Assembly (NCBI RefSeq): GCF_014645795.1
Contig: NZ_BMMK01000001.1
Location: 1-64,000, forward strand
DNA from: Longimycelium tulufanense
Lineage (GTDB): Bacteria > Actinomycetota > Actinomycetes > Mycobacteriales > Pseudonocardiaceae
DNA: 64,000 bases
Direction of reading: 5' to 3'
Part shown: piece after piece, positions 7,680-16,741 of the stretch
Layout: every line of letters starts with the position of its first letter
How positions within the stretch are numbered: position 1 is the stretch's first letter
Notes under the pieces: model-generated
Databases searched by the model: none
What the model was told of the DNA's origin: nothing
Seen by the model: only the letters and a program-made list of their open reading frames with translations
Made by a program: the position numbers and the translations under genes

Positions 7680-8009
7680 TTGGCACCGAGACTGGGACCG
7701 TGGCCGGTGCGGCGCGTACGCGTTCGCGGCCGGTCGATGACGCCTGCCCTGGCCGAGGGGGACATCGTGCTGGTGCGCTCCCGGGCGGCCCCCCGGCCGG
7801 GCGATGTCGTGCTGGTGTGCTGGCCGGCCCGCCCCGCCCAGCTGTCCGTCAAGCGCGCGGCCTGGCCCGAGGAGGACGGTTGGTACGTGCTCGGCGACAA
7901 CGGTCTGGACTCCACCGATTCCCGGCATCTGGGGCCGGCGCGGGTGCTCGGGGTGGCGCGCTGGCGGCTGTGGCCACGCCCGGGCCGGATACCGGGTGTC
8001 GAGTGGTGA
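7680..8009 (+). CDS. sodX: SodX, Ni-SOD maturation protease (S26-like)
   Basis: This small signal-peptidase-like serine protease of 109 residues cleaves the SodN leader so that the N-terminal histidine can bind nickel. The Ser/Lys dyad is seen as GRSMTP (Ser19) and SVKRAAW (Lys58), followed by the family box GDNGLDSTDSRHLGP. Unlike LepB-type signal peptidases it has no clear membrane anchor. The TTG start at 7680 is preceded by GGAGGTGATCG, a strong ribosome-binding site. It is divergent from sodN, and pairing of the two genes makes the assignment secure. Confidence 0.93.
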   Translation: MAPRLGPWPVRRVRVRGRSMTPALAEGDIVLVRSRAAPRPGDVVLVCWPARPAQLSVKRAAWPEEDGWYVLGDNGLDSTDSRHLGPARVLGVARWRLWPRPGRIPGVEW

Positions 8010-8392
8010 GCTGGGGTGATGTGCCGGCGTTGCGGCGGGTGTGGTGGCGACACTGGCCTCGCCCAGCCCTGGATCAGTGCCACTGGCCCAGGGTCGAAAC
8101 AAGATCAATTAGCGGGCCGCTGACGTGCGAAAACACGGATGCTCGTACCCGTTTGGTCGCTGCGTGGGCGGCATTGGCCCTGGGCACGCCGTGCCGGTGG
8201 CGAAGCCCGGAGGCGGCTCAGGCGGCCTCGCATCGCAGTTTTTCGCCGCGTGGCGTCCTGCCCGCTGCTGCCCGTGCCGGGTACCTCGAACCTCGTGACC
8301 TCCCGCGATAACCCGCGAAACCCGCTGTCGCGAGCTCAGGTCCGACCCGGACAAACCAGACTCGCCGGCCAACAGGGCGGCATCGGCACAAG
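8010..8392. other. gap of about 380 bases without a recognised gene
   Basis: Located between the ends of sodX (+) and the epimerase gene (-). No convincing reading frame. On the minus strand the end at about 8218-8245 reads GEKLRCEAA-stop, which resembles the epimerase end (KLRDETA-stop), but the similarity does not extend upstream. Confidence 0.5.
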
Positions 8393-9001
8393 TCAGGCGG
8401 TCTCGTCGCGCAGCTTCTCGTAGTAGGCCAGGCAGTCCTCGTAACGCGGGAGCAGGCCAGACTCCACCGCCTCGGCCAACGAGGGCGCGTCGCGGTCCTT
8501 GTCCGACAACACCGGCTCCAGGTCCTGCGGCCACGGCAGGCCCAGCTCCGGGTCGAGCGGGTTGATGCCGTGCTCCCGACCCGGGTTGTAGCCCTCCGAG
8601 CACAGGTAGGACGCCACGGTGTCGTCCTCCAGCGCGATGAAGACGTGCCCCAGCCCCTCGGCCAGGTACATGGCGCGGTACTCCCGTGAGTCGAGCCGCA
8701 CTGACTCCCATCGGCCGAACGTCGGCGACCCCACCCGGATGTCGACGACCACGTCGAGCAGGGCGCCGCGCGGGCAGTAGATGTACTTCGCCTGCCCAGG
8801 CGGGACGTCGGCGAAGTGCACACCACGAATGACCCCGCGCCGCGACACCGAGACGTTGCTCTGCGCCAGCCGCAGCGGGTGGCCGACGGCCTCGACGAAG
8901 ACCGGCCCCTGATAGGGCGCGGTGAACTCGCCACGGTCGTCGGGAAACGTCGGCGGGGCGAACTCGTACGCCCCGGAAATGCTCAGCGCGCGGACCTCCA
9001 C
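8393..9001 (-). CDS. dTDP-4-dehydrorhamnose 3,5-epimerase family protein (RmlC-like)
   Basis: This cupin-fold sugar epimerase of 202 residues has the standard motif series: DDRGEF, QSNVSVSRRGVIRGVHF (catalytic His62), a VDIRVGSPTFGRW strand with the conserved Asp, and GLGHVFIALEDDTVASYLCSEGYNP with the catalytic Tyr. Such enzymes isomerise dTDP-4-keto-6-deoxyglucose at C3/C5 for rhamnose, or at a single position for rare deoxysugars; the sequence alone does not tell which. No other sugar-nucleotide genes are next to it, so it is either a lone housekeeping gene or a relic of a deoxysugar cluster. GTG 9001 gives the family N-terminus; TAGGCT eight bases upstream could be the -10 element of a leaderless transcript. 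Confidence 0.88.
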   Translation of the reverse strand: MEVRALSISGAYEFAPPTFPDDRGEFTAPYQGPVFVEAVGHPLRLAQSNVSVSRRGVIRGVHFADVPPGQAKYIYCPRGALLDVVVDIRVGSPTFGRWESVRLDSREYRAMYLAEGLGHVFIALEDDTVASYLCSEGYNPGREHGINPLDPELGLPWPQDLEPVLSDKDRDAPSLAEAVESGLLPRYEDCLAYYEKLRDETA

Positions 9002-9388
9002 GGACGCCCAGCCTAGGCGTGACGTGCGAGAAGACCTCGACCGGGCGTCGAGACGGCGCCCGGGGCACCGGCTTGACCGATTGCGAGCGCGCCCGCCAGG
9101 CACAACTGACCGGCCAGTGCAACAAGCCGGACGGACGTCTTGCAAAAACCCCCGCTGACCTGCGGAAAAAACCCCGCGGAACTGTGATCCCCACCGCAGA
9201 CACTCCGGTGATCGGCTGCAACACTGTGCGACACCGCAGCGTCCGTCGGCGGTCGCCCGCCAGACCACGAGCCGTCCGTCGACCGGTCAACGTCGCCCCG
9301 CTGCGCCGGCACACACCACGCCGGGAGATGTGGGCGCACCATCCGGACGGGACTGTCCCGTCCACCCCGCACCGGCAGGAGGGACGCC
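9002..9388. other. divergent promoter region, no gene
   Basis: About 390 bases between the divergent epimerase and malic-enzyme genes. It includes short runs AAAAACCCCC and AAAAAACCCC near 9140-9175 but no recognisable operator or open frame with a ribosome-binding site. Confidence 0.5.
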
Positions 9389-10576
9389 GTGACCACCGTG
9401 AACGAAAGCTCCAGTACCTCGCTCGAACTGACCGACCAGGAGATCTTCGCCGCGCACGAGGGCGGCAAGCTCGGGATCGCCGCGACCGCCTCGCTGGCCG
9501 ATCCGCGCGCGCTGTCGATCGCCTACACCCCGGGCGTGGCCCGGGTGAGCCGGGCGATCGCCGAGGACGCCGCGCTCGCCGAGCGCTACACCTGGACGAA
9601 TCGCCTGGTGGCGGTGGTCAGCGACGGCACCGCGGTGCTCGGCCTCGGCGACATCGGTCCCCGCGCCTCGCTGCCGGTGATGGAGGGCAAGGCCGCGCTG
9701 TTCAAGCAGTTCGGCGGCCTGAACTCGATCCCGCTGGTGCTCGACACCACCGACGTCGACCAGATCGTGGAGACGCTGGTGCGGCTGCGGCCGAGCTTCG
9801 GTGCGGTGAACCTGGAGGACATCGCCGCGCCGCGGTGCTTCGAGTTGGAGACCCGGGTGGTCGAGGCGCTGGACTGTCCGGTGATGCACGACGACCAGCA
9901 CGGCACCGCGATCGTGGTGCTGGCCGCGTTGCGCAACGCGCTCACCGTCGTCGGCCGCGAGCTCAAGGACATCAAGATCGTCATCTCCGGCGCGGGCGCG
10001 GCCGGGGTGGCCTGCGCGAAGATCCTGCGCGCCGCCGGCGCCACCGAGATCACCGTGATCGACTCCCGCGGCATCATCCACGGCGGGCGCGACGGGCTGC
10101 ATCCGGTGAAGGCGGAGCTGGCCGAGATCACCAACCCGCGCGGCCTGACCGGCAACCTGCCCGAGGCGCTGGCCGGCGCCGACGTCTTCATCGGTGTTTC
10201 CTCCTCCGCCGTGCCGGAGGAGCTGATCGCCACCATGGCACCGGGCGCGATCGTGTTCGCCCTGTCCAACCCGGACCCGGAGATCCACCCGGAGGTCGCG
10301 GCGCGGCACGCCGCGGTGGTGGCGACCGGGCGCAGCGACTTCCCGAACCAGATCAACAACGTGCTGGCCTTCCCGGGGGTGTTCCGGGGTGCGCTGGACG
10401 CGGGTGCGCGCCGGATCAGCGAGAACATGAAGCTGGCGGCCGCTACGGCGATTGCCGCGGTCGCCGAGGACGAGCTGTCGGCCGACAAGATCATGCCCAG
10501 CCCGCTCGACCCGCGGGTCGGTCCGGAGGTCGCCGCCGCGGTGGCGCGGGCGGCCAAGGAGGACGGAGTAGCCTGA
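9389..10576 (+). CDS. NAD(P)-dependent malic enzyme
   Basis: Oxidatively decarboxylates malate to pyruvate and CO2. The 395-residue length is that of the short bacterial malic enzyme. Visible motifs are AYTPGVA with the catalytic Tyr (about 47), VMEGKAALFKQFGG with the catalytic Lys, the metal-binding NLEDIAAPRCFE and MHDDQHGTA, the Rossmann loop SGAGAAGVA near residue 197, and SNPDPEI and FPNQINNVLAFPG near the C-terminus. The GTG start at 9389 has CAGGAGGG upstream. It is monocistronic, flanked by a hairpin at 10645-10685. Preference for NAD or NADP cannot be read safely. Confidence 0.95.
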   Translation: MTTVNESSSTSLELTDQEIFAAHEGGKLGIAATASLADPRALSIAYTPGVARVSRAIAEDAALAERYTWTNRLVAVVSDGTAVLGLGDIGPRASLPVMEGKAALFKQFGGLNSIPLVLDTTDVDQIVETLVRLRPSFGAVNLEDIAAPRCFELETRVVEALDCPVMHDDQHGTAIVVLAALRNALTVVGRELKDIKIVISGAGAAGVACAKILRAAGATEITVIDSRGIIHGGRDGLHPVKAELAEITNPRGLTGNLPEALAGADVFIGVSSSAVPEELIATMAPGAIVFALSNPDPEIHPEVAARHAAVVATGRSDFPNQINNVLAFPGVFRGALDAGARRISENMKLAAATAIAAVAEDELSADKIMPSPLDPRVGPEVAAAVARAAKEDGVA

Positions 10577-10644
10577 GTCCCCTGGAATCGTTGGTATTCC
10601 ACCCAGTATCGTCACCGCACCGAGTGGGGAACGTCGCCTGAACG

Positions 10645-10685
10645 TCCGGTCCTCCCGCCTGCTTCGGCGGGTGCGGCGGACCGGA
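10645..10685 (+). terminator. two-step hairpin after malic enzyme
   Basis: Outer arms TCCGGTCC (10645-10652) and GGACCGGA (10678-10685) enclose an inner hairpin CCCGCC/GGCGGG (10654-10659, 10666-10671) with loop TGCTTC. It is 69 bases after the malic-enzyme stop and 150 bases before the next gene; no U-tract. Confidence 0.65.
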
Positions 10686-10835
10686 TCTACACCAAACGGC
10701 GGATAGTTGCCGCTCGGTCGGGTGAGCATCCCGGTCCGGGGGTTCCGCCGCGGCCCGAACCGGGTGCACTGCTCAGGCAGCCGCCGTCGAAGGCCCCCCG
10801 TGCCGCCACGGCGGCCGAGTCGAACGGGGTGGAAC

Positions 10836-13800
10836 GTGGCCGACCAGGGCGAGCGAATGGGGGAGGCCGCGCTGGGTGACGGTCGACCTGTCACGTCCGG
10901 GCCGTCGCAGCGGGCCGATCCCGGCCTACCCATGTTGCCGGCGGCGCCCGCGCTGCTCTGCGCCGGCGACGGCCTGGTGCTCGGGGCGAACCACGCGGCG
11001 GCGACACTGCTCGCCGTCGCGCGGCCGGATGACCTGACCGGCGCGAAGCTCGACGACCTGATCGTCGGTGCGGAACCGGACCTACGGGCGCTGCGCCAGG
11101 ATGGTAGTGCGGTGCCGGTACGGGTGGTGCGGTGGCCGTTGGACGGCGGCCAACAGGCCGTCCTGTTGGTGGACGTCTCCGACCTCGCCGCCGCGGCGGA
11201 CGCCCTGCGCGACGAGCAGCGGCGGCTCAACGAGGTCCAGCGGGTCGCGGGCATCGCCTCGTGGGAGTACGACCCGGTGACCGGGGAGACGGTCTGGTCG
11301 AACAACCACTACGAACTGCTCGGGCTGGCGCCGGGCTCGGTGGTGCCCGGCGCGGAGGCGGTGCTGGCGATCACCCACCCCGGGGACCGGGAGCGGGTTC
11401 GCGCGTACTGGACGGAACACAAGGCATCCGGTGAGCCCATCGAGATGGAGTACCGCGTGCTGCGCCCGGACGGTGAGGTGCGGCGGATCCGGGGCGAAGC
11501 CAAGTCACAACGCGACGAACGCGGCGAGGTCGTGCGGATCACCGGCTACATCCGTGACGTGACCGACCAGTGGCGGGTCGAAACCGAGCTGGCGGCCGAG
11601 CGGGCCCGTTTGCTGGAGGCCCAACGGATCGCGCGCATGGGGAGCTGGACCTACCAGACCAGCACCGGGACGATGCGGCGCAGTGAGGCGTTGCTGGAGC
11701 TGTTCGCCGAGGTCGGCGTCAACGCGGCCGGAAAGGACATCCTGTTCGGGGTGCATCCGGACGAGGCCGAACGGGTGGCCGCGGTACGGGATGAGCTGCT
11801 CGCCGGCCCGCACGGGCACACCGTCGAAATCGAGCTGCGGGGTGCATGGTGCGAACGCAGGTATGTCGCCCGCGCCCGCGCGGAGGCCGGGGTGAAGGGC
11901 GACATCGCCTGGCTGCAGGGCACCGTTCAGGACGTGACCGAGCAGCGCGCCCTGGAGCGCCAGCTTCGGGAGGAACGTCGGCGTTTGGACGACGCACAAC
12001 GCGTTGCCCGATTGGGGACATGGGAATGGGATCCGGCCACCGGAGAGACGGTGTGGTCGGACATGCTCCACGAGCTGTATGGCGTTCCCCGCGGTGAGCA
12101 CACCACGTACCAGTCGTATTTGCGCCTGGTGCATCCGGAAGACCGGGACTGGGTGGACGAGATGTGGCAGCAGCTCGCCCGGGACCAGCAGGCCGTGGTG
12201 TGTGAGCACCGGTTGGTACGCCCCGATGGTGCGTTGTGCGTCTTCCGCTGTCATGGGGCGGCGGTGTCGGGCTCCGACGGGCGGGTCATCCTGGTTGGTA
12301 CGGCACAAGACGTCACGGAACAACGCGCCACCGAAACCAGGATGGAGCGGTCCAGCCAACGGTTCACCGACCTGGTGTCGATCACACCGGTGGGGATCGG
12401 CCTTTTCGACGACAACGAAAGACTGGTGGACGCCAACGACGCGCTCTGCGACCTGCTGGGCTACGACCTCGAACAGCTACGAGGTATGACCGCCGAGCAA
12501 CTGACACACCCGGAGGACCGCGCTGACCGGTTGCGCTCGGCGATGCGGATCACCGAAGGTGAGGACCGCAGTTACCGCATCCCGCAACGGATGTTGGCGC
12601 GTGCCGATGGTGAGCCCGTCTACTGCGAGCTGCACATCGCGGTCTCGGTGCAGGATGACGGTCGGCGGTTCTGGCTCGTGGTGCACCAGGACATCACCGA
12701 GCGGCGCCGGGCGGCGGAGGCGTTGCGGCACAAGGCCACGCACGACGACCTGACCGGGCTGCCGAACCGGGCCGCGGTCAAGGAGATGCTTTCCCAACTC
12801 CTGCAGAGCGACCAGGCGAACAAGGTCGCCGTGTTGTTCTGCGACATCGACAACTTCAAGCGGGTCAACGACTCGCTCGGCCACGATGCGGGCGACGAGT
12901 TGCTGGTGGCGTTGGCACGCCGGCTGGAGAGCGGGCTTCCCGAAGGGTGTACGGCGGCACGTCTTTCCGGCGACGAGTACGTGGTGATCTGCTCGGACGC
13001 GGCGAAGGTCGGTGGCGTCGAGGCGCTCGCCACGAAGGTGGCGAGCTTGCTGCGCGCGGCTGTCCCGGTGCACGGCCAGTTGGTGCGGGTGTCGGCGGCA
13101 GTGGGCGCAGCGGTGCCCAACGGGTCCCGGCCGACCGGTGCAGACCTCCTGCGGTTCGCGGACGCGGCGATGTTCGAGGCGAAGCGGCGCGGGCCGGGGC
13201 GAATCTCGTTGGCCAGCGCGGCACTGATGGCGAACGCGGACCGGCAGGTGCACCTGGAAGGCCAGTTGCGCGACGCGTTGGCCAGAGATGGCCTGGTGCT
13301 GCACTTCCAGCCCGTCGTCGGGGTGGACGGTGTGGTACAGACGGCCGAGGCGTTGGTGCGCTGGCCGCATCCGGATCGCGGGCTCCTTGGCCCTGACGTG
13401 TTTCTGCCCGTTGCGGAGCAGGGCGATCTGTTGCGGGAACTGGACAGATGGGTGCTGCGGACCGCGTTGCAGGAGGCCGCGAGGTGGCCACAGCAGGGAG
13501 GTCAACCGGTCGGGGTGGCGGTGAACCTGGCTGGTCTGGTTCCTGGTGACCCGGATTTCGTTGACGCGGTGACCGCGGCCGTGGTGGAGGCCGGTATCTC
13601 GTTCAAGCGCGTGGTGCTGGAGTTGGTGGAAACCGCGCTGGTGGACCTGCCGTCGCGGACGAGGGCGCAGATGGCCGAGCTGGAGGACCGCGGCGTGCGG
13701 TTCGCGGTCGACGACTTCGGCACCGGCTACTCCTCGTTGGCGCGCCTGAAGGAACTACCGGCCAAGATCGTGAAGGTGGATCGCCGGTTCGTTTCCGGGG

Positions 13801-14030
13801 TGGGTAACGACCCGTCGGACTTCGCGGTGGCGCGGGCCGTGGTGGACATGGCACGGGCGATGGACCGGCAGTGTGTGGCCGAGGGCGTGGAGACCGCGAC
13901 CCAGTTCCACGTGTTGCGAGGCGTGGGGGTGGACGCCTACCAGGGCTGGCTGTTCTCCCGCGCGGTACCGGCCCGCGAGTTCCGGGCCCTGCTCAACACC
14001 GGCCCGCTGCACGTCCCCCGCGCCCGCTGA
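10836..14030 (+). CDS. multi-PAS GGDEF/EAL cyclic-di-GMP protein
   Basis: This soluble signalling protein of about 1064 residues has at least four, probably five, PAS domains in the first 620 residues (three start with near-identical QRVA/QRIA...W signatures: residues near 125, 245, 375; the last at about 500), then GGDEF and EAL domains. The GGDEF signature is SGDEY (RLSGDEYVVICSD), with the final Phe replaced, and no RxxD inhibitory site is seen; the EAL domain keeps EALVRW, DDFGTGYSSL and KVDRRFV, so phosphodiesterase activity is likelier than cyclase activity. GTG 10836 is the most likely start, with a GGGGTGG stretch upstream; an ATG at 10857 is possible. No neighbours in an operon. Confidence 0.88.
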   Translation: MADQGERMGEAALGDGRPVTSGPSQRADPGLPMLPAAPALLCAGDGLVLGANHAAATLLAVARPDDLTGAKLDDLIVGAEPDLRALRQDGSAVPVRVVRWPLDGGQQAVLLVDVSDLAAAADALRDEQRRLNEVQRVAGIASWEYDPVTGETVWSNNHYELLGLAPGSVVPGAEAVLAITHPGDRERVRAYWTEHKASGEPIEMEYRVLRPDGEVRRIRGEAKSQRDERGEVVRITGYIRDVTDQWRVETELAAERARLLEAQRIARMGSWTYQTSTGTMRRSEALLELFAEVGVNAAGKDILFGVHPDEAERVAAVRDELLAGPHGHTVEIELRGAWCERRYVARARAEAGVKGDIAWLQGTVQDVTEQRALERQLREERRRLDDAQRVARLGTWEWDPATGETVWSDMLHELYGVPRGEHTTYQSYLRLVHPEDRDWVDEMWQQLARDQQAVVCEHRLVRPDGALCVFRCHGAAVSGSDGRVILVGTAQDVTEQRATETRMERSSQRFTDLVSITPVGIGLFDDNERLVDANDALCDLLGYDLEQLRGMTAEQLTHPEDRADRLRSAMRITEGEDRSYRIPQRMLARADGEPVYCELHIAVSVQDDGRRFWLVVHQDITERRRAAEALRHKATHDDLTGLPNRAAVKEMLSQLLQSDQANKVAVLFCDIDNFKRVNDSLGHDAGDELLVALARRLESGLPEGCTAARLSGDEYVVICSDAAKVGGVEALATKVASLLRAAVPVHGQLVRVSAAVGAAVPNGSRPTGADLLRFADAAMFEAKRRGPGRISLASAALMANADRQVHLEGQLRDALARDGLVLHFQPVVGVDGVVQTAEALVRWPHPDRGLLGPDVFLPVAEQGDLLRELDRWVLRTALQEAARWPQQGGQPVGVAVNLAGLVPGDPDFVDAVTAAVVEAGISFKRVVLELVETALVDLPSRTRAQMAELEDRGVRFAVDDFGTGYSSLARLKELPAKIVKVDRRFVSGVGNDPSDFAVARAVVDMARAMDRQCVAEGVETATQFHVLRGVGVDAYQGWLFSRAVPAREFRALLNTGPLHVPRAR

Positions 14031-14126
14031 TGACCAACCTGGTGTCCTGAGCGTAACCCGGCGCGTTCGCACCCACCCCTCCACAGTCCCTCAACCGGTT
14101 TCGGTCAGGGCCGACTGTGATGCCTC

Positions 14127-15359
14127 CTATATGTGGCGTTCCTGGTCGGAGGAAAGGGCGTAGCCGCCCGTGCCCGCCACGCTGGGCGCACGCGTGGTGG
14201 AAGCGGGGAGGATCCCGACCAACAGGCCGGCGCCCGCCGCCACGAGCCCGACCACGGCTACCGTGGACCAGCCCCCGGCCGCCCAGGCGAGGGAGCCCAC
14301 CAGGGATCCACTGGCGATGCCCAGGAAGCGGAGCGTGAAGTAGAGCGTGTTGAGCCGGTTGTGGAAGCCTTGATCCAGGCCGAACAGCGTGGTTTGGCAC
14401 ACGACCTGGTTTCCCCAGACTCCGACGTCGAGGACGACGACACCCGCGACCAGCCACCACAGGTTGGCACCGCCCGGTAGGAGGACTATCCAGCCGAGGA
14501 TGACGGTCCCGATCAGCAACGCCAGACCCCGTGGATGGCCGAGCCGGTCGGCCAGCCGTCCCGCCGCGGGCGAGGCAAGGGCACTGGCCGCGGCGACCAG
14601 ACCGAACAACCCGACGATCGCCGACCCGTAGTGGTAGTGCTCCTGAAGAAGGAAGGTCAGGGTGGTCCAGAACGCGCCGAACGCGACGCCGACCAGCGCG
14701 CCCGACACCACCACCCGCCAGGTGAGGGGGTGGCGGAACAGCCGTGGCAGTGAGGCCAGGGTCGCCCGATATCCGACGACGTCCGTGTCGTGCGGTGCCG
14801 GATCGGTGGGTAGGGCGCGCCACAGCACCAGGCTCAGGATCAGCGTGGCGGCGCAGGACGTCCAGTAGACGCTTCGCCATCCGGCGAGTTCGGCAAGCGA
14901 TCCGGAATAGGCACGGGAGGCGAGAACGCCGAGTAACAGGCCGGCCTGGATCACGCCCACCACCTTCCCGCGTCGCTCACCGCCATCGAGCGCGACCGCC
15001 AGAGGCGCGACCAGTTGCGGGATCGGGGACAGCAGGCCGACCGCGAAGCTGGCGATGACGAGCCACGGCACCGTGGTGGCGAGCGCGGCGGCGGCGAGTG
15101 CCAGGGAGGACGCGAGGCCCAACACGACGATGAGATGGCGCCGGTCGCGGATGTCACCGGCGGGCACCAGCAACAGGATGCCGGCGGCGTAGCCGAGCTG
15201 GGTGGCGGTGGGGACGGTACCGAGCACCTCCGGTGCCACGCTCAACGAGTTTGCCGCCGTGGCCAGTAGTGGTTGGTTGAGATAGACGTTGGCGGCGGTG
15301 AAGGCACTGGTCGTCGCCAGCAGCAGGGTCAGGGCCCGCGTCAGCTGTCCCCGTGACAC
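14127..15359 (-). CDS. MFS transporter (drug/metabolite exporter type)
   Basis: Twelve hydrophobic segments over 410 residues, with the loop motif GDIRDRRHLI between helices 2 and 3 (a version of the MFS motif A) and a second copy GRLADRLGHPRG in the second half. It therefore belongs to the proton-coupled export branch of the major facilitator superfamily; the substrate is not evident. GTG 15359 is preceded by GGAAGGTGATG. The stop of a short upstream open segment (15366) lies six bases before the start, which suggests it was once the second gene of a coupled pair. Convergent with the GGDEF/EAL gene. Confidence 0.9.
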   Translation of the reverse strand: MSRGQLTRALTLLLATTSAFTAANVYLNQPLLATAANSLSVAPEVLGTVPTATQLGYAAGILLLVPAGDIRDRRHLIVVLGLASSLALAAAALATTVPWLVIASFAVGLLSPIPQLVAPLAVALDGGERRGKVVGVIQAGLLLGVLASRAYSGSLAELAGWRSVYWTSCAATLILSLVLWRALPTDPAPHDTDVVGYRATLASLPRLFRHPLTWRVVVSGALVGVAFGAFWTTLTFLLQEHYHYGSAIVGLFGLVAAASALASPAAGRLADRLGHPRGLALLIGTVILGWIVLLPGGANLWWLVAGVVVLDVGVWGNQVVCQTTLFGLDQGFHNRLNTLYFTLRFLGIASGSLVGSLAWAAGGWSTVAVVGLVAAGAGLLVGILPASTTRAPSVAGTGGYALSSDQERHI

Positions 15360-15365
15360 CTCGCA

Positions 15366-15641
15366 TCACCTTCCCGGGGCGCTGCTCGCGGCGGTTCTGG
15401 TCGGGTCGTACGGATCGACGCCGGCTTCCCGGAGTGTGTCCAGTAAGCGGGTACGCAACGCAAGCTCGGCGGGCGAACCGGGTGTCGTGAACTCTGCCAC
15501 CAGGAGGTCGATGATCGCGCCTGGGCGGGCCAGAGCGATGTTGCGGTGACGTAGCTCGGCGAGCAGCGGTGGGCCTTCAACCGGGTGGCCGTCATCGTGC
15601 TTCTTCCGATCATCCTCTGTGCGGAAGCTGGCCCTGGCAGG
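15366..15641 (-). pseudogene. possible truncated gene upstream of the MFS gene
   Basis: On the minus strand an open segment runs from just after an in-frame TGA (15642-15644) to a stop at 15366-15368. Its translation looks protein-like, for example PLLAELRHRNIALARPGAI and LRTRLLDTLREAGVDPYD, with alternating charged and hydrophobic residues, but no ATG, GTG or TTG lies before the last third. The stop is six bases from the MFS start. It may be the 3' end of a gene whose front was lost or frameshifted. Family not recognised. Confidence 0.35.
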
Positions 15642-15840
15642 TCAGTGGGAGGGCGACCCGATATTCGGACCCACTTCGCGGCAAGAATGAAAGATTGTGA
15701 TGTGGGGCCCAGTTGTTTTGGGTAGCTTCGGGTGCTCGTGGGTGAGTCATGCCGCGACCGCGGTGGCCAGGCGTGCCGGAGAGAGGGCGAACCGACCTGA
15801 TCCGTTCCGCGCTCGGTGAGCCTGAGCCGGCGGGTGGGAC

Positions 15841-16653
15841 CTAGTTTCCTTGGCCCGGAACCGATCTGAGCAGGCCGTCGATGTGGCTGTGGAGGGCGTT
15901 GGGGTCGGCGGGGGCGACGCTGACCCACTCGACGCCGTGGAGTTCGGTACGCGTGGTGATCATGTAGCGCTGGTCGGGATCGACGTCGAACCAGCGGACG
16001 ACGGGCGAGCGGTGGTGCCGGCCGGCACGGTCGCGAGTGTTGGCCGCGATCTGGCCACCACGGGTGCGCGGCAGGCTCATGAGCTCATCGAAGGCGCGGC
16101 GGTCGCGACTGGCGTGATCGGTGGTGTGGATCTCGGAGAGCACGCTGAAGTCGGCGCTGGTGCGGGAACTCCTGGCGAGCGCGGGCTCGACGGGTACGGC
16201 AACGGCCGGACGGTCACCGGGCCGTCCGGCGGGCAGCCGCTCGATCAGTGCACGGACCGGGTCGACGCGTGGCAGGTGCTCGATGTGCAGCGGACCCCCG
16301 TAGTGCGCGGCCTCGCCGGGGAACTGCAGAGCAAGCAGCGTCCCGTGTTGCTGGGGAACGGAAATGAGTCGGAACGGCGACTCGGTTTCATTGTCCGGCA
16401 ACCACACCGAGTCGAACCACAGCATCGGACGAGCGATCGCGCGCAACGCGTCTTCGAGACCGGGGTCGAGCTGACCGTCCCGAAGCAACCCCATCGTGCT
16501 CAGCTCGGCGGCAACCTGCGTTCGGATCGCAAGCCGCTCCTCGAGAGTCTCGCCATGGTTGCGGACCTCGAACGGGAATGGGTAACCGGTGAGCTCCAGG
16601 GACTCCCACACCTGGTCAAGCTGTCTCGGGCTGAGCCGCCACCAGGGTGCCAT
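15841..16653 (-). CDS. ESX secretion-associated protein EspG
   Basis: EspG proteins are cytosolic chaperones that hold PE/PPE-type substrates before type VII secretion. This 270-residue protein has the typical N-terminus (WWRLSPRQLDQVWESLEL), the hydrophobic stretch around MLWFDSVWLPDN and the late SPVVRWFDVDPDQRYMITT beta-sheet segment. It is the last gene of a four-gene set with a WXG100-like protein, DUF3558 lipoprotein and PPE-like protein; 88 bases separate it from the PPE-like gene. The ESX core (EccA-E, MycP) is not in the window, so secretion must use machinery elsewhere. The ATG at 16653 is preceded by AGGAGTTTC. Confidence 0.87.
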   Translation of the reverse strand: MAPWWRLSPRQLDQVWESLELTGYPFPFEVRNHGETLEERLAIRTQVAAELSTMGLLRDGQLDPGLEDALRAIARPMLWFDSVWLPDNETESPFRLISVPQQHGTLLALQFPGEAAHYGGPLHIEHLPRVDPVRALIERLPAGRPGDRPAVAVPVEPALARSSRTSADFSVLSEIHTTDHASRDRRAFDELMSLPRTRGGQIAANTRDRAGRHHRSPVVRWFDVDPDQRYMITTRTELHGVEWVSVAPADPNALHSHIDGLLRSVPGQGN

Positions 16654-16741
16654 GAAAGAAACTCCTTGTACTCAAAGGAAACCGGCGGCGGGGCGATGGA
16701 TCCGTCCCGTGATCAGGACAGCCCACACGACGAAGAACCGG

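Noticed and set aside
8218-8260. Possible duplicated end of the epimerase gene (KLRCEAA-stop versus KLRDETA-stop)
   Set aside because: Similarity covers only about 25 bases and does not extend upstream in any frame.
10686-10835. Possible riboswitch before the GGDEF/EAL gene
   Set aside because: Compared by eye with cyclic-di-GMP-I, ydaO and cobalamin consensus segments; none of the conserved boxes is present.
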